This document shows positions 33,990 through 43,566 of a stretch of 64,000 bases of DNA, piece after piece. The stretch spans positions 2,853,821 through 2,917,820 of the forward strand of contig NW_006763294.1 in assembly GCF_000218685.1 (NCBI RefSeq). Reading direction: 5' to 3'. Position 1 is the first letter of the stretch. The number at the start of each line of letters is the position of its first letter. A program made the position numbers and the translations under genes. Source of the stretch: Serpula lacrymans var. lacrymans S7.9. Its lineage: Eukaryota > Basidiomycota > Agaricomycetes > Boletales > Serpulaceae. The notes beneath the pieces are model-generated. The model was not told the origin of the DNA. It did no database searches and worked only from the letters and a program-made list of their open reading frames with translations.

Positions 33990-34403
33990 TGTTACAATCT
34001 CTATTGGACATTTAAGGACTACTCATTTCTTTTTACTCATCGGTTATACCATCGGACCGATGACTCATTTCCTTCACATATACTTCTGTTCCTCTCGCAT
34101 TCACAGTACCTATTATAGTACTCAGTCCTGAACAGACGGACCTGCCCTAGATAGGACCTAACTCCTATCACCAATTCCTCTCCATTATAAATACCATGTA
34201 ATAGCAGTAGTATTCTCTAATACAATTCTACGCAGTTTACGCTTACAAAGCTAGACTCCTAAGATCAGACTTCTACTCAGAAGAAGACCAACTCCCGTTG
34301 GAAAACCTCCACTCAGAACTATGTTCTCGAACTTGTCTTCGGATAAGTCTCTTTACAAACCTCGACAAACCCTCAGGCTTTGTTAAGCACTTTGTGCGTA
34401 ACA
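33990..34403 (+). repeat. Gypsy-2 5' LTR (414 bp)
   Basis: TG...CA termini. It differs from its own 3' LTR at about ten positions, all transitions. Its U3 agrees with its own 3' LTR at Gypsy-2-specific sites, while its R/U5 agrees with Gypsy-1. Confidence 0.92.
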
Positions 34404-34846
34404 AAAGAATCGTATTCTAACCAGAAGTCCCACCTATTTAGGTTTGGGAAGAAAAAGTCGACAAGACGTCGCAACGACCAACAACCAGATCCCAGAGAGC
34501 AAGAGGAAGCTCAGACAACCCACAAACAGCAACCCCACCGACGTCATCCCAACAAGAAAGGATAGCAGCACCACCTCCCTTTCCCCAACCAGACATAACC
34601 CGACTCCACACCAAAGAACAAGCAGACACTTTCTATGAAGCCAGAACACGTTGGCTACAGTACTACGCAGGAAGCCACCCACAGCTACTGCCCACAACAC
34701 AACACGATCCCCCAGTAACCGTAGAAAACCTCTACGACGAGAACGACTTTGAAGAGTTTGCAGCAGACGGCAACCCGATACCACCTCCCACTCCACAGAT
34801 ACTCCCCGCCGCACCTGCTCCATCCCACATCCCACCACCACACACC

Positions 34847-35734
34847 ATGTCTAACGCTGCAGCCCCCAAACCCACGATGATTGGGAAAATCAATGACTTC
34901 GATGGAACCCCAGATAAAGCCCAAAGGTGAATATTGTCCACCGATCTACACTTTGATATCAACGACACCATCTACAACTCCGACAAGAAAAAGGTATATG
35001 TGGCCCTCAGCTACATGAAGGACAGCAACGCCGCCTCATGGAGCGAAGCCAAGATGACCAAATACAAAGAGAAGAATGCCTACTCCACATGGGCAGACTT
35101 CATGAAAACCTTCACAGCCAGTTTCAGAACGGCAAACGTCAAAGGAACGGCCTCGGCTGCCTTGATGAAAATGAAGATGGAACAAGGAGAAAATGCAGTA
35201 GCGTTTAACTCAAGGTTTATGCTAGATGCTGGGAAAAGCGGCATCAACAATGAAGCCATGATCATGGTTTATCAAAAGGCTATCCGGCCACCCCTCCTTT
35301 GCAGGGCACTCACCGGAAAGGAACTACTCACCACCGAAGACTGGATGGGCACAGTAGCGAACCTAGAAGCCAACTGGATCAGTGCCAACGCTATCTCGGA
35401 AGGAGCATGGGGCGCCAGAAACAAAGAAAGACAGAACGACAGAAATCGCAAAAGTGGACCATCCACTAGCACCAGAAGATTAACCAAAGATGAAGAAGAA
35501 TCAAGGAGGAAAGAGGGAAGATGCTTTATATGTAACGAGAAAGGACACATAGGAAGGAATTGTAGGAACAAAGGAAAAACTCCCGAAAGAAAGGTACGTC
35601 AAACCAAAACGGAAGATGACACCAAAACAGTGGTAGAAGAAGACAGGGTCCAAAACATCATGAGGATGTGGAGGGAGTTAGGAGAAGATCAAAGAACAGA
35701 GGCGATGAAAGAATTAGAAGACGAGGGTTTTTGA
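34847..35734 (+). pseudogene. Gypsy-2 gag with CCHC zinc knuckle, disrupted
   Basis: Structural polyprotein of the element. ATG 34847 gives MSNAAAPKPTMIGKINDFDG. A TGA at 34928 lies after DKAQR (probably TGG in the ancestor). The capsid region continues to the CCHC knuckle CFICNEKGHIGRNC near residue 200 and an acidic tail ending at 35734. A Pro-rich open frame upstream (about 34590-34846, DITRLHTKEQADTFYEARTR and VENLYDENDFEEFAADGN) is in the same frame and is likely the gag N-terminus, but I see no ATG for it. Confidence 0.86.
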
Positions 35735-35751
35735 AATGACAGACTACCCCG

Positions 35752-38700
35752 ATGTTAGTACTGTCAAAAATGGCAACTGTAACAATAGCGACGATCAATG
35801 CCAACTCTTTACAAATTGATTGCTCGTTGAAACAGAAAACCATCAGAACCAAAGCCCTGATAGATTCAGGAGCTACAGACGACTTCATGGACACAAAATT
35901 CACCATCAGACACCGACTCCCCTCCAAAAACTCCCAACTCCTATAACATGTAAAAATGTTGATGGAACCATGAACAAAAATGGAAAAATTACGCATTGCA
36001 CCTATCAGAGGATAGATGCAGGAGGACAAAACAGGTTCACAAAGTTCCTATTGACCGGACTAGACGGAGAAGACGTATTACTGGGATTTCCCTGGTTACG
36101 AAAAGTCAATCCTGTCATTAACTGGAAAGACAAAGAATTACCAAACTCGGACAAACACTCCATCAGGATGAACCAAACAACCACGGAAACAAAAATCAGG
36201 ACAACCGCAGTAAACAAAGACGTGTACGAAACTATTCATAGATACGTATCCGACCAAAAACCCTATCCTCGAACCATGATTCGATTAAAGGTCAACTTGG
36301 CAATGGAACACGCGCAAATACACGGAGAAAAGAAGGAGCATAACCTCCCGGATGAATATAAAGGGTATTTGGACATTTTCGACAAAAAGAAGTCGGAAAG
36401 ACTCCCCAAGCGACGGGAATATGATCATGCAATCAACATGAAACCAGAATTCGTACCAACAGATTGCAAGTTATACCCATTGGCATCAAAGGAAGACGAA
36501 GCATTAACGGAGTTCTTAACGGAAAACTACAGAAAGGGATACATCAGGCCGAGCAAGTTGCCACAGGTGTCCCCTTTCTTCTTCATCGGCAAGAAGGATG
36601 GATCACTCTGACTGTGCCAAGATTACAGAAAACTGAACGCATATACCGTGAAAGACCCCTATCCACTACCCCTAATACCCGACCTCATCAAAAAATTGAA
36701 AGGAGCCACCATCTTTACGAAACTAGATCTACATTGGGGATACAACAATGTAAGGATAAAAGAAGGAGACGAATGGAAAGCTGCGTTTAAAACCAGCAAA
36801 GGAGTGTTCAAACCAACGGTCATGTTATTCGGCATGTGCAATTCACCGGCAACATTCCAAAGGCTGATGAACGACAAATTCAAAGACTACATCAATGAAG
36901 GTTGGATGATCATATACATGGATGACATCCTCATCTTTGACACCAACATCGAAAGACTCCGAATCCGAATGAGACAGGTTCTACAAAGACTACGCGATAA
37001 CAACCTATTCCTAAAACTAGAAAAATGCACCTTCGAAGCGGAAACCATTGAATACTTAGGAATGATTGTTTCCCACAATCAGGTATCGATGGATCCAGCC
37101 AAACTCGCTGGGATCCGCGATTGGCCAATCCCAAAAGACACCAAAGGCGTAAGGAAGTTCTTAGGTTACGGAAACTTCTACAGGAAGTTTATCGGTCATT
37201 ACTCTGACCTTGCCAGACCCTTGAATGCCTTACTAGAAAAGGATAGGAAGTGGAACTGGACCCAAACTGAAGACGACACTTTCAAATTGATGAAACAAAA
37301 ATTCCTCGAATCCCCCATAACACAAATTCCCGACTCCTTGAAACCGTCAAGGATTGCTGCAGACGCCAGCAAACACGCCACAGGAGCTGTATTAATGCAA
37401 CCCGATGACCAAGGACAATGGCACCCATATGCATTTTTCTCCAAAACACTATCCCCCGCTGAAAAGAACTACCAGATCTACGACAAAGAGTTATTAGCGG
37501 TAATGAGAGCTTTAAAAGAGTGGAAACACTTACTTTTGGGAAGCCCCCACACAATCCAAATCCTGACAGATCACAAGAACCTGACGTACTGGCAAGAAGC
37601 CAGGAAACTGACACCGCGACAAAGACGATGGCAGCTGGAACTGTCACAATACAATGACACCTTGGAGCACGTACCAGGAACCCACATGGTGGTACCCGAT
37701 GCACTCTCAAGAAGACCTGATTTATACGTCCAAACAGAAGGAGACAACGATGACACACCAATGATACCCGCCTCAGCGTTCCTGTATCACACATGAACAA
37801 TTGAAAACACAATCGAGCAAGCCATGCTCACAAACGATAATTATCCAGGAAGAACGAAGAAAGACGATTGGAGAAAAGAAGAAGGACAGTTCTTTTATCA
37901 GAATAAATTACTGATTGACGAAGTAGAAGAACAAAAGACGATCATCAAAGATCACCACGATTCCCTGTCCGCAGGACACCCAGGAAGGCTCAAAACCTAC
38001 CAGTTGATCAAAAAGGCCCATTGGTGGCCAGGAATGATGAAACAAGTGGAAGAATACGTGAAAGGATGCGCAACTTGTCAACAAGTGAAAGTAAACACGC
38101 ATCCCACCACCGTACCATTAATCCCAAACCAGACCCCAAAAACTGTGAGGAATCGATTTTTCTTATCGCATTCCCATCATGTCGTGGTTAGCAGACTCAA
38201 TCCCCGTCACTCCTCTTGCCCTTGGACTAGAGATTACAGCAGGTGTCTTATTACTTTTATCGTTTTTCTTCTTATTCTCTCTTCACACTCACGTTCTATC
38301 GTACCTACAACGAGGTAGACTTGTTGTCAATCCTCGAGAAGATATCCAGATGACATAGCCACGATCCAGTGCTATGTCTGGGAATACTTTGGAGGGATAT
38401 TGATAAGTGAAGAAGGTTGTGAGTCAGCGCCTTCTCATGGGCTTACTGATACAGCCAATCATATATCCCTTACCAATACATTTTCTCATATGATTAGTAA
38501 ATACGATAGATCGGACCATGTTCTCCTTTTTTCTTATTGGTTAGCTAGCTGGTCAGACCACTTTCTCAGTATTTCCCTTTCTCGGTCTGACCATCGCCGT
38601 TCACTATATAGAGAAGTATATACTCGATGTATTATTCTCTAGTTCAATATTAGTTTGGATTTGCGCTCTTACTGATACTCTTCATTCTCATACTCTGATT

Positions 38701-40233
38701 CACCGCCTTCCAGGAAAGACTTGACCAGACATTGGGCTTTGTTATATAGCTTCGTATTTGTTGCCTGACAAAAATTGTAACAACCAAGAGTTAGTTACTC
38801 TGGCGCACACAGGAACACACTATAAAGGTAGTGGAAGATGGGGAGTGGGTACCCCTTGGGCTGCAGTGAGTTAGTTGGTATACAACAGGAGGACTCGCTG
38901 AGGAGTCTCCTGGATCTATTGGGGTATATATACTACTACAGGTTTGTTTGTACATGTGTACTATACAGTTGATGAAGGCAGTGGCTGATGATGTCATAGG
39001 GTCTAGCCCGTATGGCCAGCTCCACTGCGTGAGAGAGTTAAGTCTAAAAGTAAAAGAAAGGCAACGCGGCGCGAGAAAGGGAAATGCCGCGTGGCACTTA
39101 AAGTATAAGGTTAAAGCGGAGAATAAAAAGGAAAGGAGATGTCCGGAAATTGTGTTATCGTAACAAAAACCGCAGAACCAATGAAGTACCTATCCGTAGA
39201 CTTCATAACTGATTTACCAGAATCTTCAGGATACGACAGTATAATGGTCGTGGTAGACCAAGGTCTTAGTAAGGGGGTAATCCTCTCACCTTGTCATAAA
39301 ACCATCAACGCACTCAAAACCGCACGAATCTTTCACAATTCCATCTTCAAACGATTCGGATTGCACGATAAACTCATATCCGACAGGGGACCACAGTTTG
39401 CCTCTGAAGTATCCAAAGAACTCCACAAACTCCTGAACATTGAAACTGCACTCTCCTCTGTGTATCATCCCCAGATGGATGGACAAACAGAACAATCCAA
39501 TCAAGAACTGGAGATCTACCTCCGCATATTTTGCCAGAACCAACCACACAGCTGGGCAAAATACCTTACTACCGCCGAATTCTGTCACAACCAAAGACCA
39601 CACTCCACAAACAACCAATCACCATTCTACCTCCTCATGGGATATGAACCCCGAGGAATCCCAACTAAACACAGATCCACGAATATCCCATCAGTGGAAA
39701 AACGATTATCCGAACTGCTTAGGGCAAGGGAAAACGCCCTAAAAGCACACGAACTCGCAAGAAGCAAGATGATGAAAAGAAACAACGGAAAGTTCACGCG
39801 ATTCTCCAAAGGACAAAAGGTGTGGTTAGAGAACACCAACCTGCAAGAAAAAGCTACCAAATACAAGAAGTTCAACATGAAACACATCGGACCTTTTCGC
39901 ATCCAAGAAAAGATTTCCCCAGTAAACTACCGACTATCCCTGCCTCCCCATTGGAGGATACACAATGTTTTCCACGCATCCCTTTTCACGCCGTATATGG
40001 AAACTAACACTCACGGCCCAAACTTTATCCGACCACCACCTGATCTGGTCAACGAAGAAGAGGAATACAAAGTAGAAAGTATTCTTAGACACAAACCCTA
40101 GAAACGTGGGCGCCGCTACCTGATTAAATAGCACCATTACCCTCATTCCGAAAACTCATGGGAACCGGAAGAACATTTAACCAATGCTGTGGAGATATTG
40201 GAAGCCTATAAGAAGGACCACAAGCTGTGTTGA
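35752..40233 (+). pseudogene. Gypsy-2 pol (protease-RT-RNase H-integrase-chromodomain), disrupted
   Basis: Protease: ALIDSGATDDFMDTKF, then a frameshift near 35900. RT: TGA after KKDGSL at 36609 where the family has Arg, then LCQDYRKLNAYTVKD, FTKLDLHWGYNNVRI and the YMDDILIF active site. RNase H: SRIAADASKHATGAVL and ILTDHKNLTYW. A TGA follows SAFLYHT. Integrase: HHDSLSAGHPGRL...CATCQQ, interrupted by the solo LTR at 38144-39165, resuming TAEPMKYLSVDFITDL...SDRGPQFASE. A chromodomain (RYLIK, SENSWEPEEHL) carries two TAG stops and ends at 40233. The element is a chromovirus and is dead in cis. Confidence 0.92.
38144..39165 (+). mobile_element. 1022-bp solo LTR nested in Gypsy-2 pol, target duplication AAAAC
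   Basis: AAAAC at 38139-38143 and 39166-39170. Starts TGTGAGGAATCG and ends ATCGTAACA. It contains a CACTATATAGAG TATA-like box near 38600. Its size and termini suggest a gypsy-family LTR left after LTR-LTR recombination. It sits at the same nucleotide as the copy in Gypsy-1. Confidence 0.88.
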
Positions 40234-40282
40234 AGAGACAATCACCCCACTACCAACAATCCTCTGTCTCTCAACACAAAAC

Positions 40283-41565
40283 ATGTCTACTTCTAACTCC
40301 ACCGGCTTCCCTATCACCACCTACTCGATACCCGGTGATGCCAACTTGTAGCCGACGAACGAGTGTCTTTTGCCCGTGGGCAACAACACAACCAAGCCGA
40401 TGTCACTGACGCCATAGAATTAATGTCAGCAAAAGACGCCTATACCTATCTCTTTTACGAGACCGAAAAACGCTGCCCCCATGCGTATCACGCTCTTTCT
40501 TCCATGCATACCTTCCTTGCCATAGACCTCATAGCTGATGAACTCATAAAAGCCATAGACTCAATACATTTGTTGGAAAGCGAGCATTCGCGGCTCAACA
40601 GTCAGGACTTGAGTATCTGTCGGGCACTCCGGATGAAAAAGTTAGTTTTGGAATCTTTGGAACGACGCTTGAGGATGAGCTCCTTGAATGGGCAGATGGA
40701 CCCGGCAAAGGAATATTTGGAATCAGGCGGGAGGACATTGCTAAACGAAGCTCGCACGCGGATAGAGCGAGACGGTTGTACGAGTACTCCTCCACCCGGT
40801 TTGTCCCTCCGGTCCCTGTCGCACCCAGACCAGACCAGTGTTACCCCGGAGCGCACTTACCACATCATCACCTGTCGACCTATGCCCATCCCATCGGAGG
40901 AAAAATATATTCCCACCGTCCCAACCAGCCCGATCTCACAAGAGTCGAGCCACTCCAGTCCCCGTTCCATTGGGTTGAACCCAAAACCACCGTCTCCCCC
41001 ATCATCTCCACCTTGACCAGTGCCAAACGCCCCAACCCATCACCTGACGAACTGACGAGGAGCCTGACGCGGCCGGCAAGAGGTGATACTCCAGATCCCC
41101 GCCGCCAGAACTCCATCAAAACGGCAGTCTCGTATGTTGAAGGGACAGAAAGACAGTCCGCCTGGTGCAATGCACAGGCCTGAGACTGGCTCTCCCTCTA
41201 ACCCAATCAACGTAGATGACGACGCAGCCATGATTGATTAGTTGTACGCAGGAACGTACAACCTGGGAGATGACAATCCAACCACTCCCCAATCCAACAC
41301 CTCATCCAACACCTGACAAAGATACCATGAAGGCGTTCGTAACAACGCTCCATACTGCCAAAACTGCGGTTGGAGCGATCATCGCACATACTATTGCAAA
41401 GCCTACTATTGCCCCGACTGTGACCGTCGTGCACCGGGACATAGTTTCAATTGGTGTCCCATCTGCAGGGAAGACGAGGATAGGATTCTGATGGAAGGAT
41501 TACATGGAGATGTCAGCTACGACGACAGTTACAATATGGACGGCGAAGGTACCGAATTTCAGTGA
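40283..41565 (+). pseudogene. Gypsy-2 extra 3' ORF (ORF3) with Cys/His-rich C-terminus
   Basis: About 425 codons between the chromodomain and the 3' LTR. It starts MSTSNSTGFPITTYSIPGD (ATG 40283), then a one-base frameshift near 40350. A helical domain follows (VSFARGQQHNQADVTDAIEL to LNSQDLSICRALRMKKLVLESLE), then a Pro/Ser-rich linker with stops at 41014, 41053, 41065, 41239 and 41317, each TGA or TAG. The end has a zinc-ribbon-like cluster: YCQNCGWSDHRTYYC, YYCPDCDRRAPGHSFNWCPIC, then an acidic tail and stop at 41563. There is no signal peptide or membrane segment, so it is not envelope-like. It could be a displaced nucleic-acid-binding protein. I do not know a named family for it. Confidence 0.6.
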
Positions 41566-41589
41566 AACTCGGAGCAAGTAAGGGGGTAA

Positions 41590-42003
41590 TGTTACAATCT
41601 CTATTGGACATTTAAGGACTACTCATTTCTTTTTACTCATCGGTTATACCATCGGACCGATGACTCATTCCCTTCACATATACTTCCGTTCCTCTCGCAT
41701 TCACAGTACCTATTATAGTACTCAGTCCTGAACAGACAGACCTGCCCTAGATAGGACCTAACTCCTATCACCGATTCCTTTCCATTATAAATACCATGTA
41801 ACAGCAGTAGTATTCTCTAATACGATTCTATGCAGTTTACGCTTACAAAGCTAGACTCCTAAGATCAGACTTCTATTCAGAAGAAGACCAACTCCCGTTG
41901 GAAAACCTCCACTCAGAACTATGTTCTCGAACTTGTCTTCGGATAAGTCTCTTTACAAACCTCGACAAACCCTCAGACTTTGTTAAGCACTTTGTGCGTA
42001 ACA
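41590..42003 (+). repeat. Gypsy-2 3' LTR (414 bp)
   Basis: Preceded by the polypurine tract AAGTAAGGGGGTAA. Begins TGTTACAATC and ends GCGTAACA, followed by the AGAGG duplication. It is the most diverged of the four gypsy LTRs in R/U5. Confidence 0.92.
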
Positions 42004-42430
42004 AGAGGTATGAATCAATTGTCTGGATTTTCGTAATGTGGTCCTGGATAGGTGATGTCCCATCCCAGGACAATTTGGTGAGTTGCTGGAATGAATAGAA
42101 GGCCAAGGCAATGTTGGACATCTGATGGAGTGAAACAAGTTTATCAAATAACTCCTTGGAGCTGGTGAGGTCTCCAGTCCTCCTCATTAGGAGGGCATCA
42201 GAGATGTGGTCCTGGATGATTCCATGTGCCTTCTCATCCTTAAGTATCCAGGTGATTTCAGGATCCTCTGAGGAGGTGGGCTTTGCTGGTGAGGGCTTGA
42301 GCTCCTCTCCAGTAACAACTTGGAGAACCTTTTCCCGACGTAGCTTTGAGATGATCCGGAGTTTCCATATCTGGAAATTATTGGGTCCAGTGAGAACTGG
42401 ACATGCGGATGTATCGTGTGCTGTGGTCAT
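42004..42430 (-). pseudogene. copia gag N-terminus, upstream of Gypsy-2 insertion
   Basis: ATG 42430 gives MTTAHDTSACPVLTGPNNFQ, then IWKLRIISKLRREKVLQVVTG, a typical copia gag start (UBN2/DUF4219-like). It reads through to IQDHITKIQTIDSYL at 42004, where Gypsy-2 interrupts it. The frame resumes with SGMKLGVDTK at about 33980. Apart from the insertion this segment is open. Confidence 0.88.
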
Positions 42431-42482
42431 GGTTCCAAGTTTGCTGTTTCAAATGAGAATTATTTCCTGCATAGCTTTTGCA

Positions 42483-42500
42483 TCACCAGAGCTCATAACC
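42483..42500 (-). other. candidate copia primer-binding region
   Basis: Immediately internal to the 5' LTR, the coding strand reads GGTTATGAGCTCTGGTGA. The position is right for a primer-binding site. The priming tRNA could not be identified by eye. Confidence 0.4.
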
Positions 42501-42598
42501 TAATAAATCTAAGTGAAAACTACAATAGATGTTAGTCTAAGGTGATCTCTAATAAATGTAATGTAACATACCTCAGCCGCTGCCTAAGAGGCTATAGA

Positions 42599-42949
42599 TG
42601 TTGGCATATCCTGTTTATGATACACTCACATCCTATCATTTTATCCTTTTATTTCTTCATTTCCATACACCATTCTTTCATCTCTACTTGACCGCTTTTC
42701 CACTACATTACATAAGCTCAAAACTTTCCCACACTTATTCCAAAAACTCGTAGCACTCTGCCTTACACAAACCTCAGTCTCTTGATTATAAGACTGAGGT
42801 ATGTCTGGTTATTTTACAGTTTACTTTATATCATCATACTCACTTTACACTATTAGAAATACTCTCTTTTAGGTATATTATCCTTCAATATCAGTCTCTT
42901 GATTATAAGACTGAGAAATACTCTCTTTTAGTCTTCTCATAGCCTAACA
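42599..42949 (+). mobile_element. 351-bp solo LTR-like insert with target duplication ATAGA
   Basis: TGTTGGCATATCC at the left and AGCCTAACA at the right (TG...CA), flanked by ATAGA at 42594-42598 and 42950-42954. It is AT- and pyrimidine-rich and has no coding sequence. The size, termini and 5-bp duplication fit a small solo LTR. It is unrelated in sequence to the copia LTR it entered. Confidence 0.82.
42775..42931 (+). repeat. unspliced plus spliced exon-pair duplication in the 351-bp insert
   Basis: Exon 1 (24 bp, 42775-42798, ending AAGACTGAG) is followed by a 58-nt intron (42799-42856, GTATGT...TATTAG). Exon 2 is AAATACTCTCTTTTAG (42857-42872). A linker GTATATTATCCTTCAATAT (42873-42891) precedes exon 1 again (42892-42915) joined directly to exon 2 (42916-42931). 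Both exon copies are identical over all 40 bp. Confidence 0.9.
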
Positions 42950-43124
42950 ATAGAAATGACTGAGGTATTCCTATACTAAACCCCCTACTACTTATAGTCG
43001 GAGGTGCTACTTGCTATAGTATAATGACTCCTAGGAGAACAATGCTGACTCCATGAAGCAGCCATTATGCTCCATGGAGAACAATGGCTGCTTTAGCAGA
43101 GACCGGGTTTATCCAGTTTTGTCA

Positions 43125-43566
43125 GGTGACACAACTTTTCTTTCTTCTGATTCTGATAGCTTTCTTAGCTGTACTTCCATATGAAGTGATTTTTCAAATG
43201 GCCTTGCATCCTCTGCATCCTGGATACACATTCTTCAGAGGGAAACATTTCAGGAGAAGATGGATGCAAGTTGCAAGTATGAAGGCCCTGGGGATGAGTT
43301 GAAAAAATTCACGGAATAGCTGCCATATTCAAGTTGTAGGCAGGTGGATTTGAATAACGGGGTGAAGAGGGAACGATGAGTTGACATGTTTACAAGAGCC
43401 TAAGAGGTTGACAACCTCTATCCTATCTAAGCCATCACAAAAGTTTCCTAAAAACTGGACAAATTATATTGACTACATGTGATGATCATTACTCTAACTA
43501 TAAACAGTGAAGACGTAAGATGAACATCGTGCTCATTCCGACATTCCTCGCGTGCTCCAGTTATCT
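43125..43566. other. right flank of the transposon island, 3' of DUF6534 copy B
   Basis: About 440 bp with no convincing gene. A short hydrophobic open stretch (43115-43300, FFLLILIAFLAVLPYEVIF) lacks any recognisable family and is probably chance. Confidence 0.35.

Larger units (their letters stand above)
33990..42003 (+). mobile_element. Gypsy-2: Ty3/gypsy chromovirus, 8014 bp, target duplication AGAGG
   Basis: Plus-strand copy bounded by AGAGG at 33985-33989 and 42004-42008, starting TGTTACAATC and ending GTGCGTAACA. LTRs are 33990-34403 and 41590-42003. It is inserted in the copia gag and splits that ORF. It has the same length, gene order, nested solo LTR and inactivating changes as Gypsy-1, in inverted orientation with a 4.58-kb spacer. 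Confidence 0.95.
20791..43124 (-). mobile_element. Ty1/copia retrotransposon, defective, carrying nested insertions
   Basis: Minus-strand element, with the 5' LTR at 42501-43124 (right) and the 3' LTR at 20791-29808 (left, split). The order gag, protease, integrase, reverse transcriptase, RNase H is that of Ty1/copia (Pseudoviridae-like). It is interrupted by a 694-bp solo LTR plus Gypsy-1 in the 3' LTR, by Gypsy-2 in gag, and by a 351-bp insert in the 5' LTR. Without the insertions it would be about 5.2 kb. No target duplication was found: the left flank is CTGAC and the right flank is GGTGA. The two LTRs differ in structure, which suggests recombination between copies. Confidence 0.82.
42501..43124 (-). 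repeat. copia 5' LTR (LTR D), unspliced form, with insert
   Basis: Begins (plus strand) TAATAAATCTAAGTG and ends CCAGTTTTGTCA at 43124. It holds one exon pair with the intron retained (coding strand GTATGTTACATT...TTGTAG, within about 42519-42571) and no spliced duplicate, unlike LTRs A and C. A 351-bp insert lies at 42599-42949. Confidence 0.82.
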
